NCBI GenBank assembly: GCA_025934635.1
Contig: JAICWX010000181.1
Location: forward strand, 1 to 17,807
DNA from: Streptosporangiaceae bacterium
GTDB taxonomy: Bacteria > Actinomycetota > Actinomycetes > Streptosporangiales > Streptosporangiaceae
Direction of reading: 5' to 3'
DNA: 17,807 bases
Shown piece after piece: positions 6,161-14,746 of the stretch (the stretch's first letter is position 1; every line of letters begins with the position of its first letter). The notes under the pieces were generated by a model. The model saw nothing but the letters and a program-made list of their open reading frames with translations, did no database searches and had not been told where the DNA came from. A program made the position numbers and the translations under genes.

Positions 6161-6847
6161 TCACCGGATGTCCTCCCCGGGCTGGTCGAGCAGCGCCGCG
6201 ATCACGCTGCGCAGGTGGCGGCGGGTGGCCTCCTCGGCCTCGGCGGGCTGGCGGCCCGCGATCGCGGTGATCATCGCCAGGTGCTGGGGCAGCGACTGCT
6301 GCGGCCGTCCCGGCCGGAGCGACAGCTGGAACTGGTGCCGGACCAGCTGCCCGTTGAGCCGCTCGAGCAGGCTGGCCGCCACCGGCTGGGCGGAGAGCTC
6401 GCGGACCAGCCGGTGCAGCTCGTGGTTGAGCGCGGAGTACTTCAGCGGCTCGCCGTCGGCGACGCTGCGCTCCATCTCGGCACCCAGCTGGCGCAGCCGC
6501 GCGGCCGCGGGCTCGGTGACCCGCTCGGCCGCCTTCGCGGCGCACAGTCCCTCCAGCACCATCCGGCACTCGATGATGGCGACCGCCTCGTCGACGCTGA
6601 TGGTCCTGACCCGGGCCCCGCGGTTCGGTATCCGCTCGACCAGCCCTTCGGCCGTCAGGTCGAACAGCGCCGCGCGCAGGCTGGCCCGCGTCACCCCCAG
6701 CGTCCCGGCCAGTTCCTCCTCGACGAGCCGCTGCCCGGGCGCCATGTCTCCCGCCAGGATCGCCCGCCGCAGCCGTTCAGCCGCCAGCCGCCGTCCCGGA
6801 GCACCTGCCATCGGCTTGGCCGGCGGCGCGTCCTCTGCCCCATGCAC
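6161..6847 (-). CDS. GntR family (FadR/FCD subfamily) transcriptional regulator
   Basis: This 228-residue protein starts at GTG 6847, chosen because a strong promoter ends 6 nt upstream; a start at Met13 (6811) would also keep the DNA-binding domain. A winged helix occupies about residues 17-83 (ERLRRAILAGDMAPGQRLVEEELAG, then GVTRASLRAAL, ERIPNRGARV). The FCD ligand domain runs about 88-222 with the metal-binding set Asn141/His145 (NHELH), His189 (QHL) and His211 (RRHL). FCD regulators sense small organic acids and usually repress the adjacent catabolic genes. It lies immediately upstream of galC-galD-dioxygenase on the same strand, so a pathway intermediate is the likely inducer. A palindrome overlaps its own -35 box. 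Confidence 0.93.
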   Translation of the reverse strand: MHGAEDAPPAKPMAGAPGRRLAAERLRRAILAGDMAPGQRLVEEELAGTLGVTRASLRAALFDLTAEGLVERIPNRGARVRTISVDEAVAIIECRMVLEGLCAAKAAERVTEPAAARLRQLGAEMERSVADGEPLKYSALNHELHRLVRELSAQPVAASLLERLNGQLVRHQFQLSLRPGRPQQSLPQHLAMITAIAGRQPAEAEEATRRHLRSVIAALLDQPGEDIR

Positions 6848-6853
6848 GTGGCG

Positions 6854-6882
6854 ATCTTAAAAGTGCATAACAAAATTGTCAA
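6854..6882 (-). promoter_or_regulatory. Promoter of the GntR gene, consensus -35/-10, leaderless
   Basis: Read on the minus strand: TTGACA (6882-6877), a 17-bp spacer, and TAAGAT (6859-6854). This is the best sigma-70-type promoter in the window. The GTG start at 6847 comes 6 nt after the -10, so the predicted transcript begins at the start codon. No Shine-Dalgarno exists, in keeping with leaderless translation. Confidence 0.65.
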
Positions 6883-6886
6883 CAAT
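6875..6886. promoter_or_regulatory. Candidate GntR/FadR operator ATTGT-CA-ACAAT
   Basis: A 5+5 inverted repeat with a 2-bp centre matches the general TTGTNNACAA-like form bound by FadR-type GntR proteins. It overlaps the -35 box of the GntR promoter, so binding would block transcription of the regulator and perhaps the operon. A second inverted pair, ATGCAC (6842-6847) with GTGCAT (6863-6868), flanks the -10. Confidence 0.5.
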
Positions 6887-6910
6887 CCGTCGGGCCGGGA
6901 CGGGCGTCCC

Positions 6911-6944
6911 GGGGCGGGCGGGCCGGGGCGGAGCGGGGCGGGGG
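6911..6944 (+). other. G-quadruplex-forming motif in divergent intergenic region
   Basis: Four runs of three or more G with loops of 1, 1 and 2 nt lie at 6911-6914, 6916-6918, 6920-6922 and 6925-6928. Two further G-runs follow at 6935-6938 and 6940-6944. This meets the standard G3 quadruplex pattern and lies between the divergent GntR and B3/B4 genes. Folding is not proven. Confidence 0.5.
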
Positions 6945-6964
6945 CCTGGCCCTGCGTGCCGGCC

Positions 6965-6982
6965 CCTGCACTATCGTGCAGG
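6965..6982. promoter_or_regulatory. Palindrome CCTGCAC-TATC-GTGCAGG before the B3/B4 gene
   Basis: A perfect 7+7 inverted repeat with a 4-bp centre ends 25 bp before the ATG at 7008. Its centre contains TATCGT, which fits a TANNNT -10, so an operator over the promoter is plausible. The TGCAC/GTGCA core also occurs around the GntR -10. Confidence 0.45.
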
Positions 6983-7007
6983 CACCACACCGAACCGGAG
7001 GCGCACC

Positions 7008-7751
7008 ATGAACCAGGCCGGCACCCAGGAACAGGTCAGCCAGGAAGCCAGCGGCTGGCTCGACCTGGTCACGGTGGACGAATCGGTCCTGGAGCTGTGT
7101 CCCGGCTACACCGCGCTGGTCATCGTGGCCGAAGGGCTGCAGCCCGGCCCGGGCGACGCGGCCACCGACGCGCTGCTGAGCGAAGCCGAGGCGAAGGCCC
7201 GGGCCGTGCTCGGCGGCTCCGGACCCGAGCAGCTCGGGCCGGTGGCCGCCTGGCGGCTCGCCTACCAGGCCTTCGGGGCCAAGCCGAAGCGCACCCGGCC
7301 CAGCGTCGAGGCGCTGCTGCGCCGGGTGGAGGCCGGGCTGCCCCGGATCGACCGGCTCACCGATATCTACAACGCGATCTCGGTCAGCCACCTGCTGCCG
7401 GCCGGCGGGGAAGACCTGGCCCGGTACCGCGGCCCGGCCCGGCTGACCCGCGCGGCGGGGGACGAGCCGTTCGACACCATGCGCGACGGGCAGCCGGTGA
7501 CCGAGCACCCCGAGCCGGGCGAGGTGATCTGGCGCGATGACGACGGCGTGACCTGCCGCTGCTGGAACTGGCGGCAGTGCGTCCGCACCAGGATCACCGG
7601 CGCCACCACCAGCGCCATGTTCATCCTCGACGGCCTGGCCGAGCTCGGCCCGGACGGGCTGGCCGCCGCCGGGCAGGACCTGGCCGGCCGGCTGACGGCG
7701 TTCAACCCGGGCGCCCGCCTGGCCTGGCGCCGGATCGGCGCCGCCAATTAA
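7008..7751 (+). CDS. B3/B4 tRNA-binding domain-containing protein
   Basis: This 247-residue protein starts at ATG 7008, with GGAGG six bases upstream. The sequence matches the stand-alone B3/B4 domain proteins, which resemble the editing-site region of the phenylalanyl-tRNA synthetase beta chain. Signature stretches are LVIVAEGL near residue 45, WRLAYQAFGAKPKRTRPSVEALLRR (about 81-105), LPRIDRLTDIYNAISVSHLLP (110-130), EPGEVIWRDDDGVTCRCWNWRQC (165-188) and TTSAMFILDGL (about 198-208). Stand-alone members are thought to bind or edit tRNA or a metabolite, but the function of most is unknown. It is soluble, with no signal peptide. It is divergent from the GntR gene and is followed by the structured leader of the ankyrin gene 28 bp after its stop. 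Confidence 0.85.
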   Translation: MNQAGTQEQVSQEASGWLDLVTVDESVLELCPGYTALVIVAEGLQPGPGDAATDALLSEAEAKARAVLGGSGPEQLGPVAAWRLAYQAFGAKPKRTRPSVEALLRRVEAGLPRIDRLTDIYNAISVSHLLPAGGEDLARYRGPARLTRAAGDEPFDTMRDGQPVTEHPEPGEVIWRDDDGVTCRCWNWRQCVRTRITGATTSAMFILDGLAELGPDGLAAAGQDLAGRLTAFNPGARLAWRRIGAAN

Positions 7752-7778
7752 CTTTCCCGGTAAGCACGGGCGGAGGTA

Positions 7779-7926
7779 CCCTGGGCGCAGGTTCGCAGGG
7801 CACCCCCGGTCCGCGGGAAGGACAGAGTCCACCTGTGCCCGGCCCGCTAACCGGGCCACTGACTGACAGCAGGCATTCCTCCTTTCGGCTTGCGACGCGG
7901 ACCGCAGGCGCACGAAAGGAGCCATC
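7779..7926 (+). promoter_or_regulatory. Candidate structured mRNA leader with RBS-sequestering hairpin
   Basis: Between the B3/B4 stop and the GTG at 7927 lies a dense set of complementary segments: CCCTG 7779-7783 with CAGGG 7796-7800; GGGCAC 7798-7803 with GTGCCC 7835-7840 (these two are mutually exclusive); GGAC 7820-7823 with GTCC 7827-7830; GGCCCG 7841-7846 with CGGGCC 7852-7857; and CTCCTTTCG 7879-7887 with CGAAAGGAG 7913-7921. The last stem buries the ribosome site. In addition, GGTCCGCG 7808-7815 is exactly complementary to CGCGGACC 7896-7903 in the loop of that RBS hairpin, which would make an 8-bp loop-loop contact. A possible -10 is TACCCT at 7777-7782. It matches no riboswitch class I can recognise. 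Confidence 0.5.
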
Positions 7927-10584
7927 GTGCCCGACCTGCCCGCCGAACCCAGCCTCCAGCAACTCCGCCACCAGGCCAGGGACCTGCAGCGCGCGGTACG
8001 CCGAGGTGTCCCGGACGCACTCGCCGAGGCGGTGCAGCGCTACCCGGGTGCCCGCCCGGACGCCAGCTTCCCGCTGAGCGCGGCCCAGCTGGTCGTGGCC
8101 CGGCGGTATGACTTCCCGAGCTGGACCAGGCTGCGCCGCTACGTCGAGGTCGTCGAACGGTACAGCCGCTTCCCGGGGCGGATGGCGGCGGACAGCCCGG
8201 CCGACCAGTTCCTCCGCCTGGCATGCCTCTCTTACGAAGACGACCAGCCGGAACGGTGGGTGCAGGCCCGCGCGCTCCTCGCCCGGCACCCGGAGATCAC
8301 GCAGGTCAGCGTGTACGCCGCGGCCGCCGCGGCGGATGTGCCCCGGCTCCGCGCGCACCTGGCCGGCGACCCGGGGGCAGCGGCCCGGCCGGGCGGCCCC
8401 TTCCGCTGCGAGCCGCTGTTCTACCTGGCCTACGCCCGCCACGACCCCGCCGCCGGCGCGGATGGCGTGCTCGCCAGCGCCCGGATCCTGCTCGGTGCGG
8501 GCGCCGACCCGAACGCCGGCTACCTGTGGCACGGCCTGCCCACCCCGTTCACCGTGCTGACCGGCGTGTTCGGCGAGGGCGAGCTGGGGCCGGAGCGCCA
8601 GCCGCGCCACCCGCACGCGCTGGCCCTGGCCCGCCTGCTGCTCGAGGCCGGCGCCGACCCCAACGACGGCCAGGCGCTGTACAACCGGATGTTCGAGCCG
8701 GGTAACAATCACCTGGAGCTGCTCTTCGAGTTCGGCCTCGGCACCGGCGACGGCGGCCCGTGGCGGGCCCGCCTCGGCGACGCCCTCGACCCCCCCGAGC
8801 AGCTGGTGCGCGGGCAGCTGGCGTGGGCGATCACCCACGGCATGACCGAACGGGTCCGGCTGCTCGCCGAGCACGGCACCGACCTCGTCGCGCCGTTCGC
8901 CGACGGGACCACTCCCGCGCACTGCGCGGCTGCCACCGGGCATCCCGAGCTCGTCCGCTTCCTGGTCGCCCGCGGCGCCGCCGCGCCCGACCTCGATCCG
9001 GAGCAGCGCTTCGCCGCTGCCGCCCTGGCCGCGGACCAGGTCGCGCTCGACGAGCTGCGGGCCGCCCGGCCCGGCCTGGCCCGGGAGGTCCGGGCGGCCC
9101 GCCCGGCGCTGATCGTGTGGGCGGCGGCCCAGGGCCGCCCCGGCTCGGTCGAGCTCCTGGCCGGGCTCGGCTTCGACGTCAACGCCCTGGGCCGCTCCGA
9201 CGTCCCCGCCGAGGAGCCGTGGCAGACCGCGCTGCACGTCGCGGCCATGGAAGGCCGCGAGGACCTGGCCCGGAGCCTGCTCCGGCTCGGCGCCGACCCC
9301 GGCCTGCGCGACCACCGCTTCGGCTCCACCCCGCTCGGCTGGGCCCGCTACTTCGGCCAGGAGCAGCTGGCCGGCCTGCTCGAACCGCTGACCCCCGGGG
9401 AAGAGCCCGCCGCCGGTGACGGATCCGCCCGTCCATTACCCCGAACGGGGCTGGCTCACCTGGCCGGCGAACACCGGCTGCCCCGTGGCGACCTCGAGGA
9501 TCGCGAACAGGAACGGCCGGTCCACGACCACTGTGACCGGTGGCGGCGCCTGGATCACGGCCGCCGCGGCCATCAACAGCGCGGTGGCCACCGCGGCCTC
9601 GGTACCGTGCTCGTCAACGTCGATATACGCCTTGTGCGCCACCGCGCCGATCCGCAGCGGCCCAGCTCCGGTGATGCCGCTGAAGTCAGCCTCGGCACCG
9701 AACGCCTGGACGGCACCGAGCCGCTCCAGGGCTGGAACGAGATCGAACGCCGCTTCCAGCCGGAACCGGGGCAGGGCCAGCGTGACCTCGTGCCTGGCCG
9801 CCCCGGCCAGCAGGCCGGCGAACCCGGCCGCCGCTACCTTCGGCCGCAGCTCCGCCAGCGGGCCATCCGGCAGCAGCACGGCCATGGTCAGGCCGACGTC
9901 GAGATAGGGGAGCAGCACGGCCTGGTACCCGTCCCCGCGCAGGTAGTCCCGCGTCGCCGTGCCGTGCATGACCGGGACGGTAACGCCCGGGCGGTCCGGG
10001 CCGTCCGGGTAGAACGGCGCGTCGTCCGTATCGTCCTCATCGAAGGGGCGGGTCCAGGCCGCCTTCAGGTAGACCGCGCTGGCGAGCACCAGCCTGGTCA
10101 GCTCGCCGACGGAGCCGGGCGGCAGCAGCCCGGTGATCTTGCCCTCGGTCTGCCCGGCGATCGCGGCGTTGATCGCGGCCCGTGCCTGCTCGGGCGCGGC
10201 GGCGAAATCCGCAGTAGCCAGGACGGCCCCGGCCAGGCGGCTGAGCCGGGCGGTGAACTCGGGCCGCACCGCGAACCCGGACTGGAGCCAGGCCGTGTTC
10301 GGCGCCCGGAACACCGCCGTGCCCGGGCCGGACGGGACCGCGCTCGCTTCGCCGGAATCGGGCTTGCCGTCGAGGTGCAGGACCGCGGCCAGTTCCGCCG
10401 CGGTCCGCCCGCGCGCTCCGTACCAGGCCATCAGCAGCGCGCCGGCCACGCTGGACGGCGAGAAGACCAGGTCGGCGGCACCGGCGGCCAGCACCTCGTA
10501 CAGATCCGCGCCGAATACCGCCGCTGTCCCTTCGTTGCGCACCATTCGTTCCTACCCGGACGAGATGAAACCATGGCCGGGTGA
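7927..10584 (+). CDS. Ankyrin-repeat protein; frame lacks its expected stop and runs on antisense to serpin
   Basis: GTG 7927 follows AAAGGAG by 5 nt. Residues 1-75 form the helical N-terminal module typical of actinobacterial ankyrin proteins (SLQQLRHQARDLQRAVRRG, then FPLSAAQLVVARRYDFPSW). Ankyrin units are visible near 185 (ARILLGAGADPNAGY), 237 (ARLLLEAGADPNDG), 311-350 (TPAHCAAATGHPELVRFLVARGA), 406 (GSVELLAGLGFDVNALG) and 435-480 (TALHVAAMEGREDLARSLL, GSTPLGWARYFGQ). Homology-like sequence ends at LLEPLTPGEE, about base 9405. The frame then stays open for about 390 codons, opposite the serpin gene, with poor GC3. A TGA at 9417-9419 would be reached by a 1-nt insertion in the C/G run at 9392-9400. 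The true protein is probably about 495 residues. Likely role: protein-protein binding; partner unknown. Confidence 0.75.
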   Translation: MPDLPAEPSLQQLRHQARDLQRAVRRGVPDALAEAVQRYPGARPDASFPLSAAQLVVARRYDFPSWTRLRRYVEVVERYSRFPGRMAADSPADQFLRLACLSYEDDQPERWVQARALLARHPEITQVSVYAAAAAADVPRLRAHLAGDPGAAARPGGPFRCEPLFYLAYARHDPAAGADGVLASARILLGAGADPNAGYLWHGLPTPFTVLTGVFGEGELGPERQPRHPHALALARLLLEAGADPNDGQALYNRMFEPGNNHLELLFEFGLGTGDGGPWRARLGDALDPPEQLVRGQLAWAITHGMTERVRLLAEHGTDLVAPFADGTTPAHCAAATGHPELVRFLVARGAAAPDLDPEQRFAAAALAADQVALDELRAARPGLAREVRAARPALIVWAAAQGRPGSVELLAGLGFDVNALGRSDVPAEEPWQTALHVAAMEGREDLARSLLRLGADPGLRDHRFGSTPLGWARYFGQEQLAGLLEPLTPGEEPAAGDGSARPLPRTGLAHLAGEHRLPRGDLEDREQERPVHDHCDRWRRLDHGRRGHQQRGGHRGLGTVLVNVDIRLVRHRADPQRPSSGDAAEVSLGTERLDGTEPLQGWNEIERRFQPEPGQGQRDLVPGRPGQQAGEPGRRYLRPQLRQRAIRQQHGHGQADVEIGEQHGLVPVPAQVVPRRRAVHDRDGNARAVRAVRVERRVVRIVLIEGAGPGRLQVDRAGEHQPGQLADGAGRQQPGDLALGLPGDRGVDRGPCLLGRGGEIRSSQDGPGQAAEPGGELGPHREPGLEPGRVRRPEHRRARAGRDRARFAGIGLAVEVQDRGQFRRGPPARSVPGHQQRAGHAGRREDQVGGTGGQHLVQIRAEYRRCPFVAHHSFLPGRDETMAG
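9436..10545 (-). CDS. Serpin family protein, inhibitory-type hinge
   Basis: The protein is 369 residues from ATG at 10545 (AGGA a few bases upstream) to TAA at 9438-9436, a normal serpin length. Landmarks are VFSPSSVAGALLMAWYGARG (27-46), NTAWLQ (83-88), LVLASAVYLKAAWTRPF (152-168), ALPRFRLE (257-264), DFSGIT (287-292), AHKAYIDVDEHGTEAA (303-318) and DRPFLFAI (342-349). The hinge EHGTEAAVATA has Gly and small residues at P15-P9, as in inhibitory serpins. The reactive loop (about 312-341) is Ala/Val/Ile/Pro-rich with no Arg or Lys at any plausible P1, pointing to an elastase- or subtilisin-like target. There is no signal peptide, so it should act inside the cell. It is tail-to-tail with the ankyrin gene. 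Confidence 0.93.
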   Translation of the reverse strand: MVRNEGTAAVFGADLYEVLAAGAADLVFSPSSVAGALLMAWYGARGRTAAELAAVLHLDGKPDSGEASAVPSGPGTAVFRAPNTAWLQSGFAVRPEFTARLSRLAGAVLATADFAAAPEQARAAINAAIAGQTEGKITGLLPPGSVGELTRLVLASAVYLKAAWTRPFDEDDTDDAPFYPDGPDRPGVTVPVMHGTATRDYLRGDGYQAVLLPYLDVGLTMAVLLPDGPLAELRPKVAAAGFAGLLAGAARHEVTLALPRFRLEAAFDLVPALERLGAVQAFGAEADFSGITGAGPLRIGAVAHKAYIDVDEHGTEAAVATALLMAAAAVIQAPPPVTVVVDRPFLFAILEVATGQPVFAGQVSQPRSG

Positions 10585-10928
10585 ACTGGTTCATGACGGC
10601 CGGCCCGGAGGAGTTCCTGAGCGTGGCCGGGGAGTTCCTGCGCGCCGAGCCCGCCCGGAACTCCGTGATGCTGACCGTGACCGCGGACCTGCTGGCCACC
10701 GGGCCCGCGAACGGTCCCGCCGGGATGCTGTACGGCTGGTGGCGGCCGGATGACGGTCCGCTGGCGGCCGCCAGCCAGGCGGCCCTGGACGCGGGGACCG
10801 GGGAGGTGGTGCTCTACACCGACCTGGCCAATCCCACCAGCAACGCCCTGTACGAGCGCCTCGGCTACCGCCCGGTCGAGGACCGCGTCGTCCTGACCTT
10901 CACCCCGGCGGCTACGCTTCACCCGTGA
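10581..10928 (+). CDS. Internally deleted GNAT-family acetyltransferase remnant
   Basis: This 115-residue ORF starts at GTG 10581, with no clear Shine-Dalgarno. Residues 1-58 (MNWFMTAGPEEFLSVAGEFL, then ARNSVMLTVTADLL and LYGWWRPDDG) look like the N-terminus of an actinobacterial GNAT family whose members are usually about 270-290 residues. Residues 60-107 (ASQAALDAGTGEVVLYTDLANPTSNALYERLGYRPVEDRVVL) look like the extreme C-terminus of the same family. The middle, including most of the GNAT core and the acetyl-CoA-binding R/QxxGxG/A loop, is missing, with an in-frame join near residue 59 (about 10755-10766). It is probably not an active acetyltransferase. Its stop overlaps the next start as GTGA. 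Confidence 0.7.
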   Translation: MNWFMTAGPEEFLSVAGEFLRAEPARNSVMLTVTADLLATGPANGPAGMLYGWWRPDDGPLAAASQAALDAGTGEVVLYTDLANPTSNALYERLGYRPVEDRVVLTFTPAATLHP

Positions 10929-11368
10929 GCGGACTCGAGAACTTCGCCCGGCTCGTCGATGGCGACCACGGCCTGTGCGTGGTGTCCACGCTGCGGCCCG
11001 ACGGGACCATCGCCTCGTCGGTGGTGAACGCGGGCGTGCTGCCGCATCCGGTAACCGGCGATCAGGTTGTCGGCCTGGTCAGCCGCGGCGACGCGCAACG
11101 GCTGGCGCACCTGCGGGCCCGGCCGCGGGCCACCGTGGCCATCCGGGCGGGCTGGCAGTGGGCCGCCGTCGAGGGTCCGGCCGAACTGGCCGGGCCGGAC
11201 GACCCGATGCCGGGGGTCGACGCCGAGCGGCTGCGCCTGCTGCTGCGCGAGATCTTCACCGCGGCCGGCGGGACGCACGACGACTTCGACGCCTACGACC
11301 AGGTGATGGCGGCCGAGCGCCGCGCCGCGGTCCTGGTTTCCCCGGCCCGCGTCTCGCCCCGCGACTGA
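10925..11368 (+). CDS. PPOX-class (F420/flavin-dependent) oxidoreductase family protein
   Basis: This 147-residue protein starts at GTG 10925, overlapping the GNAT stop by GTGA. It has the split-barrel pattern of pyridoxamine-5'-phosphate-oxidase-like proteins: a short N-terminal helix (FARLVDGDHGLCVVSTLRPDG), strand pairs SSVVNAGVLPHPVTGDQVVGLVSRG, a helix ending in a LRARPRATVAIRAG stretch (about 63-76), and WAAVEGPAEL (79-88). The arrangement matches the small F420-binding group found in actinomycetes, which reduces unsaturated or oxidised substrates, but FMN or heme binders share the fold. No catalytic residue can be assigned. It is probably co-transcribed with the alpha/beta hydrolase that starts 6 bp after its stop. 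Confidence 0.78.
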   Translation: MSGLENFARLVDGDHGLCVVSTLRPDGTIASSVVNAGVLPHPVTGDQVVGLVSRGDAQRLAHLRARPRATVAIRAGWQWAAVEGPAELAGPDDPMPGVDAERLRLLLREIFTAAGGTHDDFDAYDQVMAAERRAAVLVSPARVSPRD

Positions 11369-11374
11369 GCAGCC

Positions 11375-12271
11375 GTGGACACCGAACGGCGCTCGGTCAC
11401 CCGCCCCGGCGGCCGCGTGATCGAATTCCTGGTGGCCGGCCCGGCCGACGGCCTGCCGCTGGTCCTGCACGAGGGCACGCCCTGCGGCCTGGCCCTCTAC
11501 CCGCCGACCGTACAGGCCGCCGCGATCCGCGGCCTGCGGGTGATCCTGGCGGCCCGGCCCGGCTACGAGGGGTCGACGCCCCGGCCCGGCCGGCGCGTCG
11601 TGGACGTGGCGCAGGACACCGCGGCGGTCCTGGACGAGCTCGGCGCGGACGGCTTCGTCACGGCGGGCTGGTCCGGCGGCGGCCCGCACGCGCTGGCCTG
11701 CGCCGCGGCCCTGCCGGAGCGCTGCCTGGCGGCGGCGTCGATCGCCGGGGTCGCGCCGTACGCGGCCCCCGGCCTGGACTGGATGGCGGGGATGGGCCCG
11801 GAGAACGTCGCCGAGTTCGGCGCGGCGCTGGCCGGCCAGGCTGAGCTGACCGCCTTCCTCGACCGCGAGGCGGCCACCATGGGCTGCGTGACCGGCCCGG
11901 ATGTGGCGCAGGCGTTCGGCGGCCTGGTGATCGAGGCCGACCAGGCGGTGCTCACCGGGGAATTCGCCGACCACGTCGCCACCCTCCTGCGGACCGCGCT
12001 GAGCTCCGGCATCGCGGGCTGGCGGGACGACGACCTGGCGTTCACCCGGGACTGGGGCTTCTCCCTGACTCCGGAGCCGCCGCTGCGCGCCGCCATCTGG
12101 CAGGGCGACCAGGACCGGATGGTCCCGTTCGCGCACGGCCAGTGGCTGGCCGCTGCCATCCCCGGCGCCCGCGTGCACCTGATGCCCGGTGACGGCCACC
12201 TGTCCATGACCATCAGCGCCTTCGACCAGATCCTCGACGACCTCCTCGACCTGGCCGGCCTCACCGCGTAA
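11375..12271 (+). CDS. Alpha/beta hydrolase fold protein
   Basis: This 298-residue protein starts at GTG 11375, six bases after the previous stop; the Shine-Dalgarno is weak. The catalytic triad is readable: nucleophile Ser100 in GWSGGGPHAL, acid Asp245 or Asp247 in WQGDQDRMVP, and His275 in PGDGHLSM. The oxyanion region is LHEGTP (31-36) and strand β4-like VILAARPGYEGS (57-68) precedes the nucleophile elbow. A cap of helices lies at about 130-220. There is no signal peptide, so it is a cytosolic esterase, epoxide hydrolase or C-C hydrolase type; Asp is not the nucleophile, which excludes dehalogenase and epoxide-hydrolase chemistry. The substrate is unknown. Confidence 0.9.
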   Translation: MDTERRSVTRPGGRVIEFLVAGPADGLPLVLHEGTPCGLALYPPTVQAAAIRGLRVILAARPGYEGSTPRPGRRVVDVAQDTAAVLDELGADGFVTAGWSGGGPHALACAAALPERCLAAASIAGVAPYAAPGLDWMAGMGPENVAEFGAALAGQAELTAFLDREAATMGCVTGPDVAQAFGGLVIEADQAVLTGEFADHVATLLRTALSSGIAGWRDDDLAFTRDWGFSLTPEPPLRAAIWQGDQDRMVPFAHGQWLAAAIPGARVHLMPGDGHLSMTISAFDQILDDLLDLAGLTA

Positions 12272-12298
12272 TCGCCCGGTCGCTGGCACAATGCTCTG

Positions 12299-14707
<2,409 letters not shown>

Positions 14708-14746
14708 CATCGGGTAACCCACTTCCCGACTTCCTAGGAGCACACC

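Noticed and set aside
7779..7926. Cobalamin or T-box riboswitch
   Set aside because: GCCACTG and GGGAAGG-like strings occur, but in the wrong order for a cobalamin element, and no TGGNACCGCG T-box sequence is present.
10565..10580. ATG at 10565 or 10573 as the GNAT start
   Set aside because: Both are out of the GNAT frame; the one at 10573 stops after three codons.
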